Below are positions 1 to 9,713 of a stretch of 64,000 nucleotides of DNA, piece after piece. Each line of letters starts with the position of its first letter. Position 1 is the stretch's first letter. The position numbers were made by a program, and so were the translations under genes. The DNA is from Curvibacter sp. (GTDB lineage Bacteria > Pseudomonadota > Gammaproteobacteria > Burkholderiales > Burkholderiaceae_C): assembly GCA_004293725.1 (NCBI GenBank), contig REAW01000010.1, positions 62,001 to 126,000 of the forward strand, written 5' to 3'. Below the pieces are notes generated by a model. It was given only the letters and a program-made list of their open reading frames with translations. It did no database searches and was not told the DNA's origin.

Positions 1-624
1 CGTGGGGCGGTCGGCGTCGGGTACCAGACAGGCTGGACAGTTGTCCATATCGTCCAGTTCAGGCCATTGGGGGTAGCTGGCCAGGCGCTGCGCGAACATG
101 GAGACATGGGCGTTGACCGCGGTGTCATCGACCCGGTGTGCGCCATGCAGCACCATAGGCGGCAGAAACCGCATGCCGCATAGCGCTGCAGTTTGTTCGT
201 AGGGCGGCATAAAGGCGTCAAAGAAATAGCGGTTGTAGCCCTGCGGGTGGTACGAATCTTCGGGGCCGCCGGTAGTGGCCACCAGCCACAAGTCTTTGCC
301 CTGCAGCGCTTGGCCGCCGCCGTAGGCCCAACCGTGGGTCAAGACCTCGTCGACCCAGAGCTTGAGCAAGGCCGGCATGGAATACCACTGGACAGGATGC
401 AACAAAACCACCAATCGCGCCTCTTGAAGATGGGCTTGCTCCACCGAAACGTTGACACTGTAATCAGGGTAGCGGGCATACAAATCGCAGACTTCGGCGG
501 TGTTTGTGGCGCGAGCTGCTTCCAAAAGGCGTCGGTTGACTCGGGATTCACGCCAATTGGCATGGGCCGCCACCACATAGATCGGCTTGGCAGGTGCTGT
601 CGGTGCTTGGGTTTCAGTGTCCAT
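1..624 (-). CDS. NAD(P)H oxidoreductase, flavodoxin-like fold (KefF/NQO family), 3' end outside window
   Basis: Reverse translation from ATG at 624: MDTETQAPTAPAKPIYVVAAHANWRESRVNRRLLEAA...VVLLHPVQWYSMPALLKLWVDEVLTHGWAYGGG; family-typical W-Y-S-x-P motif. ORF-track entries here are shadow frames. Confidence 0.8.
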   Translation of the reverse strand, partial: MDTETQAPTAPAKPIYVVAAHANWRESRVNRRLLEAARATNTAEVCDLYARYPDYSVNVSVEQAHLQEARLVVLLHPVQWYSMPALLKLWVDEVLTHGWAYGGGQALQGKDLWLVATTGGPEDSYHPQGYNRYFFDAFMPPYEQTAALCGMRFLPPMVLHGAHRVDDTAVNAHVSMFAQRLASYPQWPELDDMDNCPACLVPDADRPT

Positions 625-665
625 ATCGATAACATAGCGCAGTTCTACCCTGCAAGGAGTCCTTT

Positions 666-1286
666 ATGTCCGTGGTTGTTGTTGCCAATCCCAAAGGCGG
701 AGTTGGAAAGTCCACCCTGTCCACCCAGATCGCGGGATACTTTGCTTCCCAAGGGAATGCTGTGATGCTGGGAGATGCCGACCGGCAACAATCTTCCAGG
801 CTCTGGCTGTCGCTACGACCGGCTGCGGCCCGGCCCATCACCAGTTGGGTGGTGAACGACGACAAGTTGGCCAAACCCCCCAAGGGAACTACCCATATGG
901 TGCTGGATACGCCGGCGGGCTTGCACGGCCGCCGTCTCAAAGAGGTGCTGAAGTTGGCCGACAAGATGGTGGTTCCGCTGCAGCCCAGTGTCTTTGACAT
1001 TTTTGCGACACGTGCCTTTTTGGATGAGCTGGCGGCAAGCGCCCAGGCAGCCAAAACGCAGATCGGCATTGTTGGCATGCGTGTGGATGAGCGCACCCGG
1101 GCGGCCGACCAGTTGCACACGTTTGTTGAAAGCCTGGGCTTGCCCGTGCTGGGCTTTGTGCGCGACACCCAAAATTACATTCAACTTTCTGCGCATGGCC
1201 TCACGCTGTTTGATGTTGCACCGGGGCGGGTAGAGCGTGACCTAGAGCAATGGCGTCCCATCTGCCAGTGGTTGGACGCGAAGTAG
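666..1286 (+). CDS. ParA/MinD-family ATPase
   Basis: Deviant Walker A KGGVGKST at N-terminus; no adjacent ParB seen. Confidence 0.9.
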   Translation: MSVVVVANPKGGVGKSTLSTQIAGYFASQGNAVMLGDADRQQSSRLWLSLRPAAARPITSWVVNDDKLAKPPKGTTHMVLDTPAGLHGRRLKEVLKLADKMVVPLQPSVFDIFATRAFLDELAASAQAAKTQIGIVGMRVDERTRAADQLHTFVESLGLPVLGFVRDTQNYIQLSAHGLTLFDVAPGRVERDLEQWRPICQWLDAK

Positions 1287-1344
1287 GGCCGCTTTGTCGC
1301 CCGGCGGACATGCGGGCTTGACGGGGCTGGCTACATTCGCAGAC

Positions 1345-1800
1345 ATGAAAACCTTTGCCACCCTGGAAGAACTCTCCACCCAAGTGGGCCAACACGTTGC
1401 CACTAGCGAGTGGATCAGCGTTACCCAAGACCAGATCAACCTCTTCGCCCAGGCCACGGGCGACCACCAGTGGATTCATGTAGACGTGGAGCGCGCCAAG
1501 GCCGGTCCATTTGGCATGCCCATCGCCCATGGTTTTTTGACGCTCTCCCTGATTCCCCGTTTTTTTGACAGCGCAATTGCGGTGACGGAGGCGCGCATGG
1601 GCGTGAATTACGGGCTCAACAAAGTGCGCTTCATCGCCCCGGTGCCGGTCAATAGCCGGTTGCGGGCGCAGCTCAAGTTGCTGGCCAGCGACCCCATCGA
1701 CAACGGTGGTCGACAGCAGACGTGGGAAGTGACCGTGGAGCGGGATGGATCGCCAAAGCCTGTCTGTGTGGCCGAATCATTGGCACGGCAGTACCCTTGA
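1345..1800 (+). CDS. MaoC-family (R)-specific enoyl-CoA hydratase/dehydratase
   Basis: MKTFATLEEL...FAQATGDHQWIHVD...GPFGMPIAHGFLTLSL hotdog hydratase motif; internal Met of the 1294 ORF chosen as start. Confidence 0.88.
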   Translation: MKTFATLEELSTQVGQHVATSEWISVTQDQINLFAQATGDHQWIHVDVERAKAGPFGMPIAHGFLTLSLIPRFFDSAIAVTEARMGVNYGLNKVRFIAPVPVNSRLRAQLKLLASDPIDNGGRQQTWEVTVERDGSPKPVCVAESLARQYP

Positions 1801-1857
1801 GAGAAAGAGGAACTCCCGTTGGGATGCCTCTCTTCGTGCCGAGACCTTTGGGTTGCC

Positions 1858-2322
1858 TCACTCTCCGAAGCCGTTTTGTCGCCAAGCTTCAAACACAGTT
1901 ACTGCAACGGCGTTCGACAAATTGAGGCTGCGCTGCCCGGCCAGCATGGGTAAGCGCAGGCTGCGCTGGGCGTCAAACGCTGCGCGCACAGTGTCTGATA
2001 TCCCCTTGGTTTCAGATCCAAACACCAGCCAGTCTCCTCGCTGAAAAGCCACTGCATAGGGGCTGCGCGTGCCCCTTGTGGTGAGCGTAAACATGCGTTC
2101 TAACGCTGGTTGCTCGGTGTTCAAAAAAGTCTGCCAGTCGGCGTGGCGCTTAAGTGCAGCGTACTCGTGGTAATCCAGCCCGGCGCGGCGCATGTGTTTG
2201 TCGTCCATGGAAAACCCCAGCGGCTCCACCAAATGCAGGGTGCAACCCGTGTTGGCCGCCAGACGGATGACATTGCCCGTGTTGGGAGGAATTTCGGGTT
2301 CGACTAAAACTATATGAAACAT
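1858..2322 (-). CDS. trmL: tRNA (cytidine(34)-2'-O)-methyltransferase, SPOUT family
   Basis: MFHIVLVEPEIPPNTGNVIRLAANTG...LVFGSETKGI...LRLPMLAGQRSLNLSNAVAV. Confidence 0.93.
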   Translation of the reverse strand: MFHIVLVEPEIPPNTGNVIRLAANTGCTLHLVEPLGFSMDDKHMRRAGLDYHEYAALKRHADWQTFLNTEQPALERMFTLTTRGTRSPYAVAFQRGDWLVFGSETKGISDTVRAAFDAQRSLRLPMLAGQRSLNLSNAVAVTVFEAWRQNGFGE

Positions 2323-2353
2323 GGCCTGTATTGTCGCGCGGCCGTGGGGACTG

Positions 2354-3049
2354 CTATTCCGTGCGCGCGAACACCAGCACCGTGATGTGTTGCACGCCAG
2401 CGCTGCGCAGGGCGGTGCTGGCAGCATGCAGTGAGGCGCCGCTGGTCATGACATCGTCTACCAGCACGACGCGCCGCCCGCTCAGCGCGTTGGCACGCAA
2501 TGGTTCCACGGCAAAAGCTCCTTGCACGCTGCGCAGGCGCTGGTGTCGCGGCAGGCTGCTTTGCGGTGGCGTGTCGCGCACCCGCAGCAGCAGTTCGGTG
2601 TTGATCTTGCCGGGCCCCAAGTGGCGCGCCAGTTCCAACGCCTGGTTAAAACCGCGTGTTTGAAGCCGCTGGGCCGACAAAGGTAGCGGCAGTACCAGGT
2701 GTGCTGCTTCCAGCGCAGGCTCTACCCAGGGGGTGCTGCGCATCAGCGTGGCCATGGTCTGCGCCCAGGCAGGGTGTTGCTTGAATTTGAAATCCGCCAC
2801 CAGCCGCGACCACGGGTAGGCGTAGGGAACAGCTGCCAGTGCGATGTCCCAATGGGGGGGCTCGACGATGCATGCCCCACAGCGTGGCATGTCTGTTGGC
2901 AAAGGCAGAGCGCAGGTCGTGCAGCGGTGCAGCGGTTGCGCAAACTGGTCGATACAGTTCTCACAGACGGCGTGGGCTGGCCAGGCATGGCAGACGGTGC
3001 ACCGGCTTGGCAGGCGCTGCGATACCCCCTTGAGCAGCTGGCGGAACAT
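2354..3049 (-). CDS. ComF-family phosphoribosyltransferase-like protein
   Basis: Zn-finger Cys pairs (CTVCHAWPAHAVCENC) and PRTase motif VVLVDDVMTSGAS; start placed at MFRQLLKG. Confidence 0.9.
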   Translation of the reverse strand: MFRQLLKGVSQRLPSRCTVCHAWPAHAVCENCIDQFAQPLHRCTTCALPLPTDMPRCGACIVEPPHWDIALAAVPYAYPWSRLVADFKFKQHPAWAQTMATLMRSTPWVEPALEAAHLVLPLPLSAQRLQTRGFNQALELARHLGPGKINTELLLRVRDTPPQSSLPRHQRLRSVQGAFAVEPLRANALSGRRVVLVDDVMTSGASLHAASTALRSAGVQHITVLVFARTE

Positions 3050-3088
3050 ACGGGCAATATACTCGCCAACGCTCTCCAAGCCCACCCC

Positions 3089-4006
3089 ATGAGTACCCAG
3101 CGCCCCCCTACCATTGACCCCGTTGCCGCCGACCGCTGGGCCACCTTGCGACCGCAACACGCGGAGTCGCCTTGGTTGCACGAGGAGGTGGCCCGTCGGA
3201 TGGAAGAACGGCTGCAATGGATCGTTCAGAAACCGCAGCAATGGGTGCATTGGGGCCCCTTGCAGGGCGGCATGCAAGCCCACGCCCTGATCCGCAAGCG
3301 GTATCCTAATTCGGACTGTTTTGTTGTCGAAAGCACCGTGGATCGTTCGATATTTGCTAGCAAATTCATAGCTAAACCCTGGTGGAATCCGATGGAATGG
3401 GGTGGCGGCGCATTGAAATTTGAGGGGCCTGAATTGCCTGTGCAAATGTTGTGGGCCAATATGGCGCTGCATACGGCAGCAGATCCGGTGGCCCTGATTA
3501 CTGAATGGCATCGCCTGATTTCGGTGGGCGGTTTTGCAATGTTTTCCTGTCTGGGGCCTGACACCCTGCGTGAGTTGCGTACTGTCTATGCGCGCACGGG
3601 CTGGTCCATGCCGGGGCATGAATTCACCGATATGCATGACTGGGGCGACATGCTGGTGCAAGCAGGTTTTGCGGAGCCGGTGATGGATATGGAGCGGATT
3701 ACGCTGACCTACTCAAGTCCACAAAGCTTGTTGGCTGAATTGCGCAGCCTGGGCCGCAATCTGCATCCTGCGCGCTTTGCCGGATTGCGTTCTCGTGCTT
3801 GGTTGCAGCGCTTGCACCAGGCGCTGGCGGAAGGCTTGGCATCCCCAGCATCTGATGGTCGCCTGCAGGTGACATTTGAGGTGGTTTATGGTCACGCCTT
3901 CAAGCCTGTACCACGTCTCACCATGAAAACTGAGACATCAGTATCCCTGGAGCAGATGAGATCAGTACTTCGGCACGGCCCAGCCGGAAGCAAGAGTGGC
4001 ATCTAG
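3089..4006 (+). CDS. class I SAM methyltransferase (BioC-like)
   Basis: MSTQRPPTIDPVAADRW...FAMFSCLGPDTLRELR...HDWGDMLVQAGFAEPVMDMERITLTY. Confidence 0.75.
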   Translation: MSTQRPPTIDPVAADRWATLRPQHAESPWLHEEVARRMEERLQWIVQKPQQWVHWGPLQGGMQAHALIRKRYPNSDCFVVESTVDRSIFASKFIAKPWWNPMEWGGGALKFEGPELPVQMLWANMALHTAADPVALITEWHRLISVGGFAMFSCLGPDTLRELRTVYARTGWSMPGHEFTDMHDWGDMLVQAGFAEPVMDMERITLTYSSPQSLLAELRSLGRNLHPARFAGLRSRAWLQRLHQALAEGLASPASDGRLQVTFEVVYGHAFKPVPRLTMKTETSVSLEQMRSVLRHGPAGSKSGI

Positions 4007-4150
4007 GCAATTACCCGAGGCGGGTGTTTGCCTTTTTGAGGCGGATCAACAGATTGTCTGGACTACAATACCAAGAATTAGAGTAAGGGCATTCCCCCAT
4101 GCAGACTCACCCCGGTCCGCCAACGACCGGGCCTATTCGGGCAAAGGCGC

Positions 4151-4627
4151 ATGACGAACTTGGTTTTTCGGTTTGCGACGGTACAAGGGCGGCACGTACA
4201 GTGGTTTTTGCGGCGTAACTGTTCTGTTACTCCGGTGCAACTGGCCTGGCTGTACGTGTCACTGTGCGTGGTATCGCTGGGAATCGGAGTTTTCTTCTGG
4301 TTTCAGGGGGCTACTTTGGTGATTCCTTTCGCATCACTTGAGTTGGCTGCAGTGGGTTTTGCGTTTGTGATGTATGGCCGGCATGCCACAGATGGCGAGC
4401 ACATCTCTTTGCAAGATGGGCGGCTGGTGGTGGAATGGGAAAACGCGGGCAAACTAGAGCGTGCCGAGTTTCCTAGAGAGTGTGTGAGGGTAGAGCCACG
4501 ATCTGGCAACGGATCTTTGATCGAGTTGTCGGGGCGGGGAAAAACAATATGGGTGGGTCGGTTTGTTAGGCCTGAGCTGCGTCCGCAGCTCGCCAAAGAA
4601 ATTCGACTTGCACTGCGTGCAGCCTGA
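4151..4627 (+). CDS. DUF2244 domain membrane protein
   Basis: Two TM segments and position immediately 5' of coxB. Confidence 0.75.
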   Translation: MTNLVFRFATVQGRHVQWFLRRNCSVTPVQLAWLYVSLCVVSLGIGVFFWFQGATLVIPFASLELAAVGFAFVMYGRHATDGEHISLQDGRLVVEWENAGKLERAEFPRECVRVEPRSGNGSLIELSGRGKTIWVGRFVRPELRPQLAKEIRLALRAA

Positions 4628-4684
4628 ATGGTCGCTGCAGCAGCTGGGCATTAGGTAATTTTGGGGCTTAGAAAAGTGAACACG

Positions 4685-5869
4685 ATGAAGAGCATATTGA
4701 ACAAACTGACCACTCCCCTGTTGGCGGTGGTTGCTTGGGTTGGCACTGCAGCATTGAGCCTTGCGCATGCTGTCAATGATCTGCCGGGCGGGCCTGCAGT
4801 CAACCAATTGAATTTACACCCCGCGGTGACCAAGATAGCCCACGAGCAGCAATGGCTGCACTGGTTCATGCTAATCGTGTGTACTGTCGTTTTTGTGGCT
4901 GTGTTTTCGGTGATGTTCTATTCCATTTGGAAGCACCGAAAGTCTCGGGGCTACAAGGCTGCCACTTTCCATGAGTCCGTCACGGTGGAAGTGATCTGGA
5001 CGATTGTTCCTTTTATCATCGTGATCCTGATGGCCTTGCCCGCAACCAAGGTGGTGGTCGCCATGAAGGACACTACGAACGCTGACTTGACCATCAAAGC
5101 CACCGGCATGCAGTGGAAATGGGGCTATGACTACCTGAAGGGCGAAGGCGAGGGCATTGGTTTCGTCTCCACTTTGGATAGTGATCAACGTGCACTTTCA
5201 AGCGCAGGCGGCCCGAAAAAGGGTGAGTCCATCGACAACTACTTGCTTAAAGTCGACAACCCTTTGGTGGTTCCTGTGGACAAGAAAGTTCGGATCATTA
5301 CTACTGCAAATGATGTGATCCACGCTTTTATGGTTCCGGCCTTCGGTATCAAGCAGGATGCGATCCCAGGTTTCGTGCGCGACACCTGGTTTCGCGCTGA
5401 AAAGGTAGGCGACTACTACGGCCAGTGCGCTGAGTTGTGTGGCAAAGAGCACGCTTACATGCCCATCCATGTCAAGGTGCTGTCGGCAGAAGATTATTCC
5501 GTTTGGGTGGCTGCAGAGCAGAAGAAAATGGCCGCGAAACAGGATGACCCCAATAAGGTCTGGACCTTGGAAGATATTTCGAAGCGTGGTGAGAAGGTCT
5601 ATGCCCAAAACTGCGCGGCTTGCCACCAAGCCAATGGCAAAGGTGCCGGTTCCATCAAGGCAGTGGTGGGTTCTGCCGTCGTGCTGGATGCTGACAAGAG
5701 CAAGATGATTTCCGTTCTCCTGAATGGTCAGAATAACGGCGCCATGCCAGCATGGAAGTCTTTAAGTGATACCGATATTGCAGCCGTGACCACTTTCACC
5801 AAGAACAACTGGTCCAACCAGACGGGTCAACTGGTGCAGCCGGCCGATGTGCTGGCGATGCGCAAGTAA
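4685..5869 (+). CDS. coxB: cytochrome c oxidase subunit II with fused cytochrome c domain
   Basis: CuA motif YGQCAELCGKEHAYM; heme c motif CAACHQ. Confidence 0.97.
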   Translation: MKSILNKLTTPLLAVVAWVGTAALSLAHAVNDLPGGPAVNQLNLHPAVTKIAHEQQWLHWFMLIVCTVVFVAVFSVMFYSIWKHRKSRGYKAATFHESVTVEVIWTIVPFIIVILMALPATKVVVAMKDTTNADLTIKATGMQWKWGYDYLKGEGEGIGFVSTLDSDQRALSSAGGPKKGESIDNYLLKVDNPLVVPVDKKVRIITTANDVIHAFMVPAFGIKQDAIPGFVRDTWFRAEKVGDYYGQCAELCGKEHAYMPIHVKVLSAEDYSVWVAAEQKKMAAKQDDPNKVWTLEDISKRGEKVYAQNCAACHQANGKGAGSIKAVVGSAVVLDADKSKMISVLLNGQNNGAMPAWKSLSDTDIAAVTTFTKNNWSNQTGQLVQPADVLAMRK

Positions 5870-5911
5870 TGTTTTCGCGACAGAACGCACAGAATTGAGA
5901 AGGACTTCAGA

Positions 5912-7522
5912 ATGAGCGCCGTACTAGATCACCACGCCCATGACGACCATCACCATGCCCCTACGGGCTGGCAACGATGGGTGTATGCGACCAACCACAA
6001 AGATATTGGCACCCTGTATCTCTTGTTCAGTTTCACGATGCTGATTGTTGGCGGCATCTTGGCCCTGCTAATTCGCGCTGAGCTGTTTCAGCCGGGGCTG
6101 CAACTGGTGAACCCCGAGTTGTTCAACTCCTTGACCACCATGCACGGCTTGATCATGGTGTTCGGTGCCATCATGCCGGGCTTCGTCGGTTTTGCGAACT
6201 GGATGATCCCGCTGCAAATTGGTGCATCTGACATGGCATTCGCCCGCATGAATAACTTCAGCTTTTGGCTGATGATTCCAGCGGCGCTGATGTTGGTGGG
6301 GTCATTTTTCATGCCGGGTGGCGCACCCGCTGCTGGCTGGACGCTGTACGCACCCCTGACTCTCCAAATGGGTCCATCCATGGATGCGGGTATTTTTGCC
6401 ATGCACATCCTGGGTGCGTCTTCCATTATGGGCTCGATCAACATCATCGTGACCATTCTGAACATGCGCGCACCGGGCATGACACTCATGAAGATGCCCA
6501 TGTTTGTCTGGACTTGGCTCATCACCGCTTATTTGCTGATCGCCGTGATGCCCGTGTTGGCTGGCGCTATCACCATGACGCTGACAGATCGCCACTTTGG
6601 CACCAGCTTCTTTAACCCCGCTGGTGGCGGTGACCCTGTGATGTACCAGCACATTTTCTGGTTCTTCGGCCACCCCGAGGTCTACATCATGATTTTGCCG
6701 GCCTTCGGCATCATCAGCCAGATTATTCCAGCCTTTGCACGCAAGAAGTTGTTTGGCTACGCCTCCATGGTGTACGCCACGTCGTCCATCGCCATCATGT
6801 CCTTTATTGTGTGGGCGCACCACATGTTCACGACCGGTATGCCAGTGACAGGCCAGCTGTTCTTCATGTACGCGACCATGCTGATTGCGGTGCCCACGGC
6901 CGTCAAAATTTTCAACTGGATCGCCACCATGTGGCAAGGGTCCATGACGTTTGAAACCCCTATGTTGTTTGCCGTGGGTTTCATCTTCGTGTTCACCATG
7001 GGTGGTTTCACGGGCTTGATTCTGGCCATGGCGCCCATTGACATTCAGCTGCAAGACACCTATTACGTGGTCGCTCACTTCCACTATGTACTGGTGGCGG
7101 GGTCCTTGTACGGCATGTTCGCCGGCTACTACTATTGGGCACCGAAATGGACTGGGGTGATGTACAGCGAAACGCGCGGCAAGATCCACTTCTGGTGGTC
7201 GCTGATTGCATTCAATATCACTTTCTTCCCTATGCACTTTTTGGGTCTGGCCGGCATGCCACGTCGTTATGCCGACTACCCCATGCAATTCGCTGACTTC
7301 AATGCGGTTGCATCCGTGGGCGGATTCGCCTTTGGTTTAGCGCAGGTTTACTTCTTCTTTTGGATAGTTTTGCCCGCCATGATGGGTAAAGGCGAAAAAG
7401 CCCCCCAAAAACCATGGGAAGGTGCAGAGGGTCTGGAGTGGGAGGTGCCCTCTCCTGCACCATTCCACACCTTTGAGAATCCACCCAAGCTGGACGCGAC
7501 TGCAACCAAGGTGATTGGTTAA
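5912..7522 (+). CDS. ctaD: cytochrome c oxidase subunit I
   Basis: WFFGHPEVYI, HHMFTTG, HFHYVLVAGS motifs. Confidence 0.98.
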   Translation: MSAVLDHHAHDDHHHAPTGWQRWVYATNHKDIGTLYLLFSFTMLIVGGILALLIRAELFQPGLQLVNPELFNSLTTMHGLIMVFGAIMPGFVGFANWMIPLQIGASDMAFARMNNFSFWLMIPAALMLVGSFFMPGGAPAAGWTLYAPLTLQMGPSMDAGIFAMHILGASSIMGSINIIVTILNMRAPGMTLMKMPMFVWTWLITAYLLIAVMPVLAGAITMTLTDRHFGTSFFNPAGGGDPVMYQHIFWFFGHPEVYIMILPAFGIISQIIPAFARKKLFGYASMVYATSSIAIMSFIVWAHHMFTTGMPVTGQLFFMYATMLIAVPTAVKIFNWIATMWQGSMTFETPMLFAVGFIFVFTMGGFTGLILAMAPIDIQLQDTYYVVAHFHYVLVAGSLYGMFAGYYYWAPKWTGVMYSETRGKIHFWWSLIAFNITFFPMHFLGLAGMPRRYADYPMQFADFNAVASVGGFAFGLAQVYFFFWIVLPAMMGKGEKAPQKPWEGAEGLEWEVPSPAPFHTFENPPKLDATATKVIG

Positions 7523-7635
7523 TGGCAACGCCTGATCAAAAGAAAGCGAATACACGCTTGGGCCTCATCTTGGCCTCGGTTGCTGCTATATTTTTTATCG
7601 GCTTCATGGCGCGTTTGGTATTGCTGGGGAAATGA
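7522..7635 (+). CDS. 37-aa membrane protein, cytochrome oxidase small assembly protein-like
   Basis: ORF absent from the supplied track: MATPDQKKANTRLGLILASVAAIFFIGFMARLVLLGK*; start overlaps the ctaD stop, stop overlaps the cox11 start. Confidence 0.82.
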   Translation: MATPDQKKANTRLGLILASVAAIFFIGFMARLVLLGK

Positions 7636-8234
7636 GCATGGGACTCAAGCGCGAAAACTCCAAAATGATGGGCAAGTTGGCGGTGATCACCGTTGGCATG
7701 TTCGCTTTTGGTTACGGGCTGGTACCCATGTACAAAGCGATTTGCGAAGTCACTGGCATCAACATCTTGGCACTCGGAGAGCAGGTACTCACAGGCCAAA
7801 AGAAGCAAGCCGGCAACACGCAAGTGGATCCCAGCCGCACTATCACCGTAGAGTTTGATGCCAATTCGCGCGGGCCCTGGGAGTTCAAGCCGGCGCAGCG
7901 CTCATTGCAAGTTCACCCCGGCGAACTAACCACCGTGGTTTACGAGTTCCAAAATGTACAGAACCGCCGCATGTCGGCGCAAGCTATCCCGAGCTATGCA
8001 CCTATGCAGGCCTCTGCTCATTTCAACAAGCTAGAGTGTTTTTGCTTCAGCGAGTACACGTTGGAGCCTGGCGAGAAGAAGTCTTGGCCCGTGGTGTTTG
8101 TGATCGATCCCAAGCTGTCCAAAGATGTGCGAACCATCACGTTGTCGTACACCTTCTTTGAAGTGGGTGGCAAAACACCGCCAGCTCCCGTTGCCAGTGT
8201 AAAGACGCTTGCTGAAGAAGGAGCAGGTTCTTAA
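7632..8234 (+). CDS. ctaG: cytochrome c oxidase assembly protein CtaG/Cox11
   Basis: Single TM plus Cu-binding CFCF motif (KLECFCFSEYTLEPGEKK). Confidence 0.96.
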   Translation: MSMGLKRENSKMMGKLAVITVGMFAFGYGLVPMYKAICEVTGINILALGEQVLTGQKKQAGNTQVDPSRTITVEFDANSRGPWEFKPAQRSLQVHPGELTTVVYEFQNVQNRRMSAQAIPSYAPMQASAHFNKLECFCFSEYTLEPGEKKSWPVVFVIDPKLSKDVRTITLSYTFFEVGGKTPPAPVASVKTLAEEGAGS

Positions 8235-8455
8235 TGGCAGACGATGGTGCAAACAAGACAGCCTTGAAGGCCACTTCGTTCATGCGGAGTGTGAAGCTGG
8301 TGGCTTGGTCTTTTTTGGGAGTTCGCAGCCATCAGGGATACCGTGATGACTTGGCAAATGTGAACCCTTTGCACGTGGTGCTGGTTGGCTTGGTGGGTGC
8401 CATTTTGTTGGTAATTGGTTTGATTAGTTTGGCGAAGTGGGTCGTGGCCTCGTAG
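8234..8455 (+). CDS. DUF2970 domain protein
   Basis: SFLGVRSHQGYRDDLANVNPLHVVLVGLVGA; position between ctaG and coxC. Confidence 0.85.
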   Translation: MADDGANKTALKATSFMRSVKLVAWSFLGVRSHQGYRDDLANVNPLHVVLVGLVGAILLVIGLISLAKWVVAS

Positions 8456-8508
8456 GTTGCAGCTCGGTGAGTTTCAGCGATTTGGATTAGAGAAGGAGTA
8501 GAGCAAAA

Positions 8509-9390
8509 ATGAGTTCAACAACACATGGTGGAACGCCGTACTACTTTGTACCCGGTCCTTCACGCCATCCGGTCATGGCGGCTGCCGGACTGTTTTTTGT
8601 GATTCTGGGTGCAGGCCAGTGGATCAATGGTGCTGACTGGGGCAAGTACTCTCTCGCACTGGGCATGGTCTGGTGGCTGGTGGTTTTGTACCAATGGTTC
8701 AGCGAGGCCATTGCCGAGAGCGAGGGCGGGCAATACGGTCGCAAGATCGATCTGTCTTTCCGCTGGAGCATGAGCTGGTTTATCTTTTCAGAGGTCATGT
8801 TCTTCGGTGCATTCTTCACTGCATTGTGGTGGGCGCGCGCGCACTCGGTGCCAGCTCTCGGTAGCCTTGAGAATGCGTTGTTGTGGCCCGACTTCAAAGC
8901 CATCTGGCCCAGCTTGGCTGCGGGCGTGACCGCTTCGCCAGCGGGCATTGTGGAACCATTCACTACCATGGGCCCGTTTTGGTTGCCAACCATCAACACA
9001 GCATTGTTGTTAACCTCCGGCGTGACCCTGACGATTGCTCATCATGCGCTGGTGGATGGTAACCGTAGCAAAACTATTGCGTTTATGTGGGCCACCGTGC
9101 TACTGGGCGTGACCTTCCTTGTTGTACAGGGCTACGAGTATTACCACGCCTACACGGCCCTGAATTTGAAGCTCAATTCCGGTGTGTTTGGTTCTACCTT
9201 TTACATGCTGACGGGTTTTCACGGATTCCACGTGTTAGTGGGGATGTTGATGCTGTTGTTCATCACCCTGCGCTTGCAAAAGGGGCACTTCACTTCGGAG
9301 CGCCACTTTGGGTTCGAGGGTGCTGCTTGGTACTGGCACTTCGTGGACGTGGTGTGGTTAGGTTTGTACGTGTTGGTGTACTGGCTTTAA
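8509..9390 (+). CDS. coxC: cytochrome c oxidase subunit III
   Basis: YYFVPGPSRHPV...FHGFHVLVG...WYWHFVDVVWLGLYVLVY. Confidence 0.97.
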   Translation: MSSTTHGGTPYYFVPGPSRHPVMAAAGLFFVILGAGQWINGADWGKYSLALGMVWWLVVLYQWFSEAIAESEGGQYGRKIDLSFRWSMSWFIFSEVMFFGAFFTALWWARAHSVPALGSLENALLWPDFKAIWPSLAAGVTASPAGIVEPFTTMGPFWLPTINTALLLTSGVTLTIAHHALVDGNRSKTIAFMWATVLLGVTFLVVQGYEYYHAYTALNLKLNSGVFGSTFYMLTGFHGFHVLVGMLMLLFITLRLQKGHFTSERHFGFEGAAWYWHFVDVVWLGLYVLVYWL

Positions 9391-9405
9391 GCTCTGGCGA
9401 AGCGC

Positions 9406-9434
9406 AAAAAGGCACCGCTTGCGGTGCCTTTTTT
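9406..9434 (+). terminator. Rho-independent terminator after coxC
   Basis: AAAAA GGCACC GCTTGC GGTGCC TTTTTT. Confidence 0.85.
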
Positions 9435-9470
9435 AATGGGCCGATTTTTCTCCTAACTGGATGCAGTGTT

Positions 9471-9698
9471 TTAGCTGCCTTGAGGAATTCCCGTGGGGTG
9501 GATGTACCCCAGTTTCCAAGCCAACAAAATACATATGAACAGCAAGATGGAAATACCCACACGCAAGGCCAACGCGCGCGCCATGCCGTGTGACTTGTTG
9601 CGTTGGGTCTGGGCTTGTCCGCCACGCAACATGAAGAAAAGGGCTGCGCCCAAGCTGGCCAAGATGGCCAGGAATGCAATGGCAACGAGAATGGTCAT
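9471..9698 (-). CDS. twin-transmembrane protein (DUF2909-like)
   Basis: MTILVAIAFLAILASLGAALFFMLRGG...HGMARALALRVGISILLFICILLAWKLGYI; convergent to coxC. Confidence 0.8.
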   Translation of the reverse strand: MTILVAIAFLAILASLGAALFFMLRGGQAQTQRNKSHGMARALALRVGISILLFICILLAWKLGYIHPTGIPQGS

Positions 9699-9713
9699 AG
9701 GAGGGATTATCTC

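Noticed and set aside
193-765. 190-aa plus-strand ORF
   Set aside because: Overlaps the NAD(P)H oxidoreductase coding strand and the parA start; no motif.
3356-3373. Possible half copy of the dispersed repeat (GCTAGCAAATTCATAGCT) in the methyltransferase gene
   Set aside because: Only the palindromic head matches; too short to call as a copy without a profile search.
6302-7288. 328-aa minus-strand ORF
   Set aside because: Antisense to ctaD; His-rich low-complexity shadow.
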